A stretch of DNA of 64,000 bases from Diphasiastrum complanatum (lineage: Eukaryota; Streptophyta; Lycopodiopsida; Lycopodiales; Lycopodiaceae), in assembly GCA_029204225.1 (NCBI GenBank), contig CM055094.1:22940657-23004656 (forward strand). The letters run 5' to 3'. The translations under genes and the position numbers were made by a program. The notes under the pieces were generated by a model, which saw only the letters and a list, made by a program, of their open reading frames with translations, had not been told where the DNA came from and ran no database searches. How positions within the stretch are numbered: the stretch's first letter is position 1; each line of letters begins with the position of its first letter. This document shows, in pieces, positions 1 through 9,840 of the stretch.

Positions 1-625
1 TATATCCACCGCAAGAGGAAAACTGAGCCCTTTCGTGGTCAACTCGGGACTGGAGCATCGGCAAGCTGCCGAGTGTTGGGGTATCTGAAAGGGACATTGA
101 AGTATGGATTGCAATATCAAGGACCTTGTAGTGGAATAACTGGTTTTGTGGATTTAGATTGGTGGGGGTCACACACGACATGAAATCAACTTGTGGGTTT
201 GTATTTCTAATGGGGAATGCACCAGTAAGCTGGGCGAGTTCTAAGCAAAAGTTGTTGCTCTTTCATCCACGGAGGCGGAATTGATGGGATTGTGTCAATG
301 ATCAGCAAGAGAGTACATACGGATTGGTAATTTCTACATGGAATTGGGATCCCAACTGAAGGGATGAGCATATTCAATGATAATCATGCAGGTTGTATAT
401 TTATTTGCAGGAATGGAGGGCTCCATAAAAGGAGCAAACACATCAACATCCACCATCATTTTGTCAAAGGATCTTGTATAGAGTGGAAGGATGATACGTG
501 AGTACTGCCCAACTAAGGATATGATAGCCGATTTGATGACAAAAACGCTGTCTAATTATAAGGATAGGTCCAATCAGTTGAAGAACGCAATGGGACTGAA
601 AGAGCTTGAGACAGGAGACGGCTAG
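1..625 (+). pseudogene. Ty1/copia RNase H remnant (3' end of pol)
   Basis: Reading all three plus frames gives a copia RNase H in pieces: a VLGYLKGTLKYGLQYQG-like start near 68, a 'STCGFVFLMGNAPVSWASSKQK' type core near 185-250, a TEAELMGLC-like stretch near 275, then KRSKHINIHHHFVKG near 430 and IADLMTKTLS near 520. These are the usual RNase H landmarks (KSTSGYVF, STEAEY, RTKHIDIRYHF, IADIFTK). The frame changes several times and stops interrupt it, so it is dead. The left part of the element lies outside the window. A purine-rich stretch at 629-640 followed by TGTTGG at 641 fits a polypurine tract and the start of a 3' LTR. Confidence 0.85.
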
Positions 626-640
626 AATTGAGAGAGGTAT

Positions 641-1400
641 TGTTGGTGTAGAGTGATGGGTCGAGCACCAGAGGAGTCACGCACTTGATAACCTTTGTGC
701 ACCATCAGGCAATTCTAGCTACATATAACTAAGCACTGCAGTTTAAAGCACGAACGTGTCTTCTTGGCATGAAGGTGCCTGTTAGTTAGTCATGAGGGAC
801 ACGTAGGATATTGAATGAGACTCACACGGATATATGATCTTGGTGTGATGAGACTCACACGGATATATGTATAGACGATATATGATCTTGGTGTGATGAG
901 ACTCACACGGATATATGTATAGACGATATGAATGGATCAATCATCAAATACTCTTTTTGTTTTATATGCTTATGAGTTCCTTTTCATGATTCAGGATTTG
1001 CTTATAGTGAATAGATGATTACTGTCTGATGTTAAGTGTCTGAATGTCATTTGATGATTGACATATTGAATGTAAGGTGCCTGTTGGTAAGTCATGAGGG
1101 ACACGTAGGCACATATCAACAATTTCGGGATCTTGATTCTTGGTGTGCATGAAACTCACACGGATATACGTACACACGATATGGAAGGATCAAATACGCT
1201 ATTTTTTATCATATGCTTATGAGTTCCTTTTCTTGATTCATGATTTGCTGATAATGAATAGATGATTACTGTGTGATTTTAAGTGTCTGAATGTCATTTG
1301 CTGATTGACATATTGAATGTTTTGTCTCGCTGATAAATCTCTTTGAAAGTTTGAGAGAAAAAGGAAAAAATTCACACTCGTTTATTACTTCCTTGCATAT
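641..1400 (+). mobile_element. Probable 3' LTR (end not resolved) of the left-edge copia element
   Basis: The sequence begins TGTTGG directly after a purine tract and downstream of the RNase H stop, which is where a copia 3' LTR should start. No second copy exists in the window, so the right end and any target duplication cannot be set. It contains the two-copy tandem repeat described separately. The start is fairly well supported; the end at ~1400 is a guess. Confidence 0.45.
773..1320 (+). repeat. Two-copy tandem repeat (~301 and ~247 bp)
   Basis: Copy 1 (773-1073) and copy 2 (1074-1320) both start with AAGGTGCCTGTT, contain GTCATGAGGGACACGTAGG, and end with TGATTGACATATTGAATGT. Copy 1 also carries an inner duplication of a ~48-bp unit containing GATGAGACTCACACGG (about 835-930). 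The copies are diverged, so the duplication is not recent. Confidence 0.85.
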
Positions 1401-1593
1401 AAGATACAATCGTTATCAAATATTTTACGTTGTAGTATTTCCATGGAGGCTGAATCAAAGAAAATCTTGCGAAATTAAAGATGGCATGCTTTGCTTGTGA
1501 GCTGTGGAGGAAAGTACATGTTAATTAAAAAGTTGGAGCAGTTTAGTTCTCTGCTGTTATTGTGGGAAAATGTTGAACAAGGTATTGTCGCTT

Positions 1594-4500
1594 TTAGATA
1601 TGGTTTCCGTTTCCGTTCGCCTGGTTCACGATCCATTGGGGGCGAATTGGAGACCATCGAGGACACCCGCGGCTAAAGAAGTTCTGCAACACTCTGGCGT
1701 TGAGCAGTTCCAAAATAGGAGCTGATTTGATGCACCGTGGCGTTTTGTACTGATTGATTGACGCGCCTCTGCTTAGGGCGTAATCCATCAGCTGATCGAA
1801 TGTCCCTGGCTTCACCACCTTGATCTCTAGGGGTCCAATAGATTTGTCTGCAACTCTGCCTTGTCGATAAACGCTGTCAAGTGATTCTTCCACGGTCAGG
1901 CAGCAGTCCTGCAGAATGCCGGATTCTAGAGGTCGAATAGATGACGATCTGAGCTCCCAGTAGAGGACATAATGCCCAGGGATTGTAGTTGTGTCTGCAT
2001 AGCTTGTGTACTCTATCAGGCGTGTGTTGTGGCGTTCGAGCTCCTTGGAGGCATTTTTAACTGCAATTTGTAGATCTTCCTCCCCGGTTTTATCTGAGTC
2101 AATGCTGAGAACTACATTCTTGCGACACACGAAAGCGAATTGAGGAGCAGCGTTGTGGAACTCCGTCACTCGAAGGATGTCTCCCACACGATAACGATAT
2201 AGGCCTGTATCAAGAATCACATAAGAACAGATAATTATATGACCGAATCCAACCAGGAAGTGAGTAAAGCGAAACATTCACTGCACATTGAATCGAGAAC
2301 TTTGTCAAGCGTTTTGCATCTCAGATCAGCCCCAGAAAACCCTTCACAACGTATGCAAGATCTTCGTCCGCTTGAAGCCGAGAGCAAATCTACATTCATT
2401 AGCAGTTCTGTGTGATATTGGATTTATATAGATACAAGTTCAGAAATCCATACTAGTCGATCCTAGGACTTAGATATAGCAAATACGATATATATTGGAA
2501 CGAGAAAGGTGTTCGCAAAAGATTGTCGCATGAAACAAGCATGCACAGTTGAAAGCAGATTATAAACTATTGCAAGACTAAAACTTCAGCGAAACTAGAA
2601 TAGTATCGCTCTTCCCAGTTATTCGGGAATCGGCAGTAATCAGAGCAAATCTTTCCAACTTGGTGGATATCGAATGTAACGATAACACGTTATTATCAAT
2701 GCATCCTGGACATAAAACAACAAAATCTGTTTGATTACGTCCTCTGCACTAGCGATTGATATGGAGAACATATAGCAAAAGATACATCTCAAAGGGAGAC
2801 TGTGATGATTGATATCTTATATTACGCAAAGCTAATCGAGTGAGATCAACGAGTGCAATAAACTACCGACCTACATGTAAGGGATTGAAAGAAGTACCTG
2901 CGTATGTAGTGATGACAAGCTCATACTCCTTTCCCATTTCCACGTCCACAAGCTCAACAAGCTCATCATCTTCCGTTATCTGAGGCGATGTTGTTTTAGA
3001 TATTACAACTGAGCGACACAGGTCGTCTTCTTGCTTGTTGTTGTGGACGGGAAGGAACTCGAAATAGGCCATGTTAGGAAGCAAAGTGTAAGAAACCTGG
3101 GATGGTGGACATAACGGGTTGAGATTGAGACCAAAGTAGCACTCGGAAGATGCGTACATGTTGCAGACAAGAGGAAGGCCACCGCTATAATAATCCAACG
3201 TCGGAATGTACTGCGCCATAGTTCCCGTAACGATCACATCGATATACTTTGTGTTTGGCCAGAGGCGAGTGATAATATGCCTCCCCATGATTCTTTTGCA
3301 CATTCTCGACCTATAGCATCTGCAAGCTCAGGGTTAGGACGGGCTAAAATTTGCATCACAGCTGTCCTTGCTGCACTATCTGTGATGCAATCGTTCAGCT
3401 CTCCCCTCCTAATGTCTTCACAAAATTCCTCCCAGTGCTGCTCCAGAAACCTGATTGCACGCAGAAACCCCGATGCAAAAATTGCCCCCATTCTCAGAAC
3501 TTCAGATTTCTGGACCAATCCGCAGAGAAGCTGGCAGTACATGCTCTGATGCGCATCCGAGCATAGCACGGTCTCGTTGGGGCTAGTATAAACGTTGTAA
3601 GGATCGTAAGGTCTATCTATGAAGTAGCGGCTCTTGTAGTAGCTCGTCAGCACAGGTCGTGTGAGCAATCCTCCTGGTGTCCTGGCCTCGGATTTGACAA
3701 AGAAGAGATACATGCCTTTACCCTTGTCAAGGTCGGAAAGATACCTGCAGTTTCAGAAAGAAATTAGATGCCAGTTTTGAAACGGAGAACATAGCTTTAG
3801 AAGAATATTTGAGGTTCTACCTGATTTCTCCTGCTTTTATTTCCAATACTTAATTGGCAAGCATCCTAATTTCAGGCATCAACTTGCCTAATCAAGAAAT
3901 TAGAGGGCAATTAACCATAGTAAGAGTTGGAGTCTCTAGAAAGTATACTGCTTGAAGAATAATTAATCAATCCAACCTACAACTGCACCATCATCTTCAC
4001 TTGGAAACACTGCATTTGCAGCAGAAATCTATCGCAGAAAGAGTGGAATGGATAGACTGCGCCATTCTCGAATTGGAACGGGAGCTCTACATTGATTTTC
4101 AATTAAAAGCTAAGCATCTTATCTGTAAGTAATCTGAAGCCGCTTGCTGTAGTCATTCAATTGTCAGATGGACTTACTGATTCATAACCGGCATCAGAAG
4201 GCTGTACAGCAGACATCTTCGTTCTAGTTCTTCAGATATAGTTGGCATAAGCTTCCTTTGACGAGCCGATGTTCCCGAACTGCGGAAGTAGAGACACGTA
4301 ATTTTGATTAATAGATTTCACCGCAATGTATTGAGTCAATCGAGACGCTTCATCAAATGTTATATCCAAAGCTTGGTTTTCTAATACTAACTAACACCAT
4401 CGAAAGATACAACTATAAAACAGGTGCAGAGGAAGAACAATAAATAGGGAACATAAAGGAGCGAGACACATCGTAGGAGGAAGTGATATAAAGTTATGTG

Positions 4501-4803
4501 GAGATGCTACCTAGTTAGGAATTCAGAGATAGGATGGGCAGAAAGGATGGGAGAAGTGTCGCCGTTAGCAATACGCTGAATTTCAGGTCCCAAATCCTCG
4601 TAGGTGATGACTGGCAAGCACTCTTTAAAGGATTTGCGATCCGTGCGTCCATGAAGGCCATGGCGATTGAGATACTCAGTGTGAGCGTTGCGCTCCAAGA
4701 TAGTGGACAATATGTTCAGCTGGACCTCCGCAGCGTTACTCGTCACTTCCTCGATGAATTTAAGTGCTTGTTTTTCACGCTCTAATTTGTGAATTGAGTT
4801 CAT
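1594..4803 (-). CDS. GH3: GH3 family acyl-acid amido synthetase (probable IAA-amido synthetase), frameshifted
   Basis: GH3 enzymes adenylate a carboxylic hormone such as indole-3-acetic acid and join it to an amino acid in the cytosol, lowering free auxin. I read four exons on the minus strand: 4803-4511, 4279-4178, 3744-2898 and 2204-1594, all with GT..AG introns (231, 433 and 693 bp). About 616 residues fit the usual ~600. ATP/AMP motifs are visible: [13 protein letters not shown] across the exon 1/2 junction, [11 protein letters not shown] in exon 3 and YRYRVGD at the start of exon 4. SIDSDKT and the C-terminus [11 protein letters not shown]-like (here [11 protein letters not shown]) favour the auxin-conjugating group over JAR1, by family resemblance. 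The start is ATG at 4803; the frame is open 21 bp upstream but without another ATG. Near 3272-3276 the frame breaks: an extra AT pair sits between WGG and [17 protein letters not shown] lies at 1381-1386 on the minus strand. It is a recent pseudogene, or a normal gene with a sequence error. Confidence 0.92.
3270..3278 (-). other. 2-bp frameshift in GH3 exon 3
   Basis: On the minus strand GGAGGC is followed by ATATTATCACTCGC. The upstream frame reads ECAKESWGG and the downstream frame reads [18 protein letters not shown], both highly typical of GH3. Removing two bases from the ATAT run joins them at the family's normal spacing, and only then do the phases of exons 3 and 4 agree (1261 coding bases before exon 4). 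The simplest reading is a dinucleotide insertion in ATAT. Confidence 0.85.
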
Positions 4804-5978
4804 GATTATATAAATCAATAGCAACGCAACACAAAATTCAGTTGTTCTTAATATTTTGTAGTAGCAAAAGGCAATTAGAGCTAGCGACGACGCGTCACAT
4901 GAAAGGTTACGCGCGTTTAAGGAATCACTAATTCTTCATTTCATCCCTGAGCCTCACTACCCTCTCTTTATCCTCTTCTCTGAGGCGAACTAAATATTAT
5001 TAGCAATGGAAATTGATTTTCCTTTCGGCAGATATTTGCATAGCTCTAGCAGACAGCAGTAACAGCTAAGAAAGCAACAGCTTTAATTTTATAACAAACT
5101 AGCTCCGGCTGACAGTGTGAGCGATTGAAGAATATATTTCCAATAACTGCGAACACACCACCACCCAGTCAGGCTATGTCTATGGTTCCTCCGTCACAGT
5201 GAGATCCAAAATTACCACTGGGCCCTTTGCATGGCAAACCACACCACTTTGCGACTGATAATTCTTACCTTCCTAAGCTGGATCTTCCCTCTCACAAGTC
5301 ACAATCACTCCGACTGCTATTTGTAAGTAAGCAGAAGCTACGACAATATGAGCCAGGACTAGCAGGCAGCATCCCACAGAAGCTGTGAGCATCTGTGGGC
5401 TCGTCGTCTCGCTCTTATATCTCTCCCAAACTAAAGCTAGCCTCGGCCCTCAAGTTTCAAGTTTCAACCTCAGCCATAGCGCCTACTCCAATACTCCCCC
5501 TTCCTCTCGACTTTTCCAGTTCCATATAGGGCTCCAAAGCGCCCGAGCCTTGTCTGCCTTGTCTGGGGGCAGCATCCAGCATCCCCGGAGCAGTTGCAAG
5601 TTGCCAATGCCCTTCAGCTAACTCTTGACTTTTCAAAAAACACGAAAAATATGTAGGAAGTATAATAATTTAGCGAAAGGTAGACACACAGACTGTGAGA
5701 GTGGTTCTGGGCCACAAAGAGGGGCCTGGCCTAGGCAGGCACGCAGGGGTGGTGGTGGTGGGACACCCTGTATGTGAAAAGGCAGACCGTCCAGCTGCCC
5801 AAAAAAGTGCAGAAAGAATCAAAGAAAGATGCAAGCAACAAAGTACAATCTCCATTTCAAGATTAGAGAAGAGAGACCGAGTCTACTCTACTAGCCTTGA
5901 GGCAAGGACTGAGTCTAGCAGCATGAAGCATTAGTACTAAGCAGTTGCTTGCACGTGGCGGTGTATTTGTAACTTGCT
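4804..5978. other. Intergenic region upstream of GH3
   Basis: This should hold the GH3 promoter. I see no clear TATA box at a usual distance, and no TGTCTC auxin response element in the first kilobase. Two GAGACA hexamers (TGTCTC on the gene's strand) lie in intron 1 at 4291-4296 and 4463-4468, which may be chance. Short open frames here show no family resemblance or codon structure. Confidence 0.5.
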
Positions 5979-7077
5979 GGTCAACAGCTTGGTTGTGGAG
6001 TATGGAGTTTGGGATCTTGTCTTAACTCCTTGGGACCATGAACTTAGGGCCTCTTTGCATGTGCATCCCGGCCCCATGAATGATGCAAGCAATGGGACGG
6101 TCGGGTGAGCATCTCTCTTTGCAGATCCCGCGATCTTGCAATCCCGCGATCCTGCTCTACCAGGTGCATATGATGGCAAGCCGACCTGGGGGGCCCGAAA
6201 ACCTGCCCCGAGGACGTGCGTGGGCATATAGACCCGGCAACAGTTTTGTTTGCAATGTTGAAACAAGAGCAGCCCGGCCTATTCTTGACGTCAAGAACTA
6301 GCCGGGTTTTGCATATGCAAAGAGGCCCTTAGTGAGTCCGTGGAAGGATCATTGCCGAAGGTCATAAACTAGGACAAGGCCCAACTATGCCCAAAGGTGC
6401 AAGGCATTGTTCTTTATCCTCAAAATACATGTTTTGAAGCCTGTCAATTTTTAAGGACTATTACTCTTGAAAAGGTTCATTTCCCTATATAAAAACCTTC
6501 AAGATTTTCATGATGCCAGTTTTCTTAAAAAAGATGCCAATTCCATTCCTATAGTATTGTTGACTTTCCCGAACATTGGCGCAAAGCCCTTAGACCTTTC
6601 TTTGCATAATGCCAAGTTTCTTTTTAACGGTTATTCATTTTTTTCTTAAAGTTTTGGACCTTTTGGGTGAACTTTCACACTACCATGGATGCCAAGAAAA
6701 GACATGGACCTTTCCATGCCACTAGTGATGCCTAGTTGCCACATAGCACATGGACTTTAAATCAGAAGCTCATGTGCTATGTAGTTGCATGTATACATAA
6801 GAGTTTTGGTGAAAGGTTTTAACCTTTGGCAAATCACATGTATATTTTGCTATGTATGATAATTGGAAACTACAAAGGAAAAATGAGCACGTGGAATTAC
6901 ATGAGAGATAAAGGCCTTTGGTGAGGGCTTCATACTTTTATAAGCTATGAACAAGGACCCTAAACATGTAAAGCCCAACACCTAAGCTTTACTTGACATA
7001 TGTGGCAAGGCATTACACCCAAAAGTGCTCGGTCGACCTTGGCAAGACATTACCCCCAAGCAAGCAGCAGGGTTTTA
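5979..7077 (+). repeat. Dispersed repeat, copy 1 (inverted relative to 63355-63998)
   Basis: From TGGTCAACA at 5979 through AAGCAAGCA near 7077 this tract aligns with the reverse complement of the last ~650 bp of the window. Shared landmarks include CCTTGGGACCATGAAC, CCAACTATGCCCAAAGG, TTTTGGACCTTTTGGGTGAA, CACATAGCACATGGACTTTA, AGGTTTTAACCTTTGGCAA and AAGCCCAACACCTAAGC. Removing the MITE at 6047-6328 leaves about 815 bp. No coding sense is visible. It could be part of a longer element whose other end lies beyond the window. Confidence 0.8.
6047..6328. mobile_element. Tourist-like (PIF/Harbinger) MITE, 282 bp
   Basis: The left end GGGCCTCTTTGCATGTGCA and right end TGCATATGCAAAGAGGCCC are terminal inverted repeats; after a small gap the pairing continues with CCCGGC/GCCGGG. 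The element is flanked by TTA at 6044-6046 and 6329-6331, the 3-bp TWA target duplication of PIF/Harbinger elements. It is clearly more GC-rich than its surroundings and encodes nothing recognisable. The diverged repeat at the window's right end reads ...CCATGAAC-CTA-GTCAGTCC... without any insert, so an empty site is available for comparison. Confidence 0.88.
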
Positions 7078-7560
7078 TGCTGAGTAAAGCCCCAAAGTTG
7101 GGTAAGGGCACTCAAGGATCACTACAACATTTTGGACCATTTCCAAGGGAAATACCGAGGTTTTCTCAAAGAGAAAAGAAATAAAAATAGGACGTTCCTG
7201 TCGGAAATCAGTGGGTATGAGCGGAAGCTGGGAGCGAGCTAGATGCGTGGATCGGAAGCGCCGTAGTTAGCAGCAAAATATTTCAAACAAAGGAAATGCG
7301 CAATAGCACAATAACAGTAGTAGGACAAATTGCACTCTCACTATTATCAACAATGAGTACAATGGCATGAAGATATAACTTCAACTTGTTGAGCGTTATA
7401 ACACTGATATTGATTGATAGATTGATTAGACTCGGAATTATCAGAAGAATTTTTCTGATGAAGATTCTAAGTTTGATATACCAAAAATATCTACAACTGA
7501 ATTTCCTATAGTTATTACAACCTCCTTTATGCCATAAATGCATGTACAAAGTTGGCGGAA
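7078..7560. other. Unassigned spacer
   Basis: This stretch is AT-rich and holds no recognisable gene or element ends. An 88-codon open frame on the minus strand (7283-7549) has no family features and is probably chance. Confidence 0.4.
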
Positions 7561-7937
7561 ATCAATGTAAAGTCGTTGGGTCGGATTTCTAACCGACAAT
7601 ATTGAAAAATTACATAGGGTCGGATTTTATACAAAGGATCAAAAATTTACACTCGGTCGAATGAGGGTCGAATTTTTCGGGGCCGGAAAAATTAGACCCA
7701 ATCCAATTCGATCCAAGGTCAACATGCCCGGATAATTTATTGAAGGGTCAGAAAAATACGAACCGATCCGACCAAAAAATCTTTGTTTGTTAGGCTTGAC
7801 ATTGGGCCAGAAAATTCCGATACGGAATTTTTCGATCTTCTGGAAAAACTCGAGCCTTCTATTTTCTGGGTTTTTTGTTATGTTTTTCAGGATGTTTAAT
7901 AATAAATGGATTTAAGGTTGAGCATTGAAATCCAACA
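7560..7937 (-). mobile_element. 3' LTR of minus-strand copia element A (outer end uncertain)
   Basis: On the minus strand a polypurine tract TAAGGGAGAG (7938-7948) is followed by TGTTGGATTTC, the start of a copia 3' LTR. The LTR therefore ends at 7937 on the plus strand (CCAACA). The outer boundary was not found because no partner LTR is present. The tract carries repeated GGGTCGGA/TCGGATTTT motifs between 7578 and 7690. Confidence 0.6.
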
Positions 7938-7948
7938 CTCTCCCTTAA

Positions 7949-9840
7949 TGTGGATCTTGGAAAGTTTTGATCTTCAAATTTAACATGTCGTTCAATCTGA
8001 GATGATGCTCCTTTAATAGGGACTTTGTGAAGTAATCTACTGCCATTGATTATGTCCTGCAGTAGACTAATGATACGTCCTTGCTTTGCACTTTTTCTCT
8101 TAAATAATGATACCTAATTTCGATATGCTTGCTTCGTGAATGGAATCTCGGATTGAGAGAGAGAGAGAGCAATAGTGCTTTGATTGTCACAAAAAATGGT
8201 TGTTGGATGTGACTGTGCAAGATCGATCTCTACTAGTAGGTGCCTCAGCCAAATTGCCTCCTTAGTAGCATTCGTGGCAACAATGAATTCTAATTTGGTT
8301 GATAATAATTCTACTGAGGTCTGCTTTCGGCTGCTTCAAGAGATTGGGCCTTGATTGTACAAATCCAAAAGTCCATCTTCTGGTATCAATGTCCCCTACC
8401 CAATCTGCATTCTGTGTATCCTTGTAGAATATTGGCAGATTGGCTACCTCCATAGCATATGCTAAGATGTTTGGTTGCTTGGATGTACTTCATGACCTTT
8501 ATAAGTGTTTTTCAATGGGCTAGTCCTGGATTTGATAGGAAATGGCTAAGTGAACTGATTGAGTACGCAAGGTCTGGTTGAGTGTAGATCATTATATACA
8601 TTAGTGAGCCGATGATGGAGTAGAATGGATATTGCTTCAACTCCAAGGTCGAGTGGAAAGTACCTTGGTTTGTAGTTGGCCATTCCATATTTTCCCAACA
8701 CGTTTGTGAGATATCTCTGTTGGCCGATGAATATAAGTGTGTTGGGTCGGATTCAGAAAACTTTGATTTCGAGACAATAGTGAGCTGGACCCATATGAGT
8801 CATTTTGTACTCCTTAGCCATCATGCATTTGGTGTCTTTCATCAGATTCGGATCGTTACTGAATAATAGAGTATCATCAATATAGAGAGTGATGATGATG
8901 AAGAAATTTGATACAAATTTGAAGTAGACATTTGAATCTGCTGAGTTTGGAATAAAACCATTCTCAATAAGAAATACGTTTATTTTCTGGAACCAGGTTT
9001 TGGGTGACTGTTTCAGCCCATAGAGTGCCTTGTGAATTTGCATACAAGGTGTTGCTTACTCCTCAACTCGTATCCTTTTGGCTGTGACATGAAAATTTCT
9101 TCTTCAATGGTCCCATTGAGGAAAGCGGTTCAGACATCCATTTGATGGACTTCAAGATCTCTACAACTACAAAGGAGAGTAGTAATCTGATCGAAGCATG
9201 ATTGACAACTGGGCTGAAGGTTTCAGAATAGTTTAGATCTAGAATTTGGGAATAGCCTTTGGCGACCATCTTGGCTTTGTATGAATTTTGCCTATCTTTA
9301 GCATCATACTTCACCTTGAATATCCATTTGCATGGAATCGGATTTCTATCCTTTGGCAGCTTAGTGACTGCCCACATTTGATTCTCCGTTAGAGAGTCAA
9401 ATTCTGTGTCCATTGCTACTTTCCAATGTTTAGCATCGGGTGTAGACATTGCCTTTGAAACTGTATTTGGTTCTCGCACAAAATAGTAGGCTGCATCATC
9501 CATAAATCTGGATGGAGACTGTCTGGGTCGATTTGACCTCCTTGGCTGGATTTCTTCCCTCTGCTGATCAGACTCATTTTCAGAGCTAGTATCGATTTCT
9601 TGATTTTCGACCCTAGGGTCAAAATTTGACTGTTCGACCCTTGAATCGGATTTTGACTATTCAACCCTTGGGTCAAAAATTTCTACAGCTTTTCCCTTGG
9701 GGTCAAAAAATTTGTCCTCCAGAAAAATGGCATCTCTGTTCATGAATGTCTTTTTTGTGTCCAGATTGTAGAGCTGGTATGCCTTGTGATCTGGAGAGTA
9801 GCCAATAAAAATCAATTTTTTGCTTGTGTTGTCCAACTTC
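7949..9840 (-). pseudogene. copia element A pol remnant (integrase tail, RT, RNase H)
   Basis: On the minus strand the order is integrase C-terminus (GYSPDHKAYQLYN near 9800), linker with repeated FDPRVE phrases (9600-9700), RT N-terminus (AMDTEFDSLTENQMWAV, CKWIFKVKYDAK, ETFSPVVNHASIRLLLSF), RT core at 8753-9043 (ALYGLKQSPKTWFQK and the catalytic YIDDTLLFSN), then an RNase H in broken frames (DADWVGDIDTRR-like near 8400). Frameshifts separate the pieces and a TAG at 9657-9659 stands where the neighbouring repeat has CAG. A PPT and LTR follow. Upstream it is fused at ~9840 to RNase H of element B, so gag, protease and the integrase core are missing. Confidence 0.9.

Noticed and set aside
1491-1676. 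Plus-strand frame opposite the GH3 3' end, and 3277-3566 opposite exon 3
   Set aside because: Antisense shadows of the GH3 coding sequence.
5937-6301. Open frames on both strands across 5937-6301
   Set aside because: They overlap the MITE, whose high GC content lowers stop frequency; no homology or codon structure.
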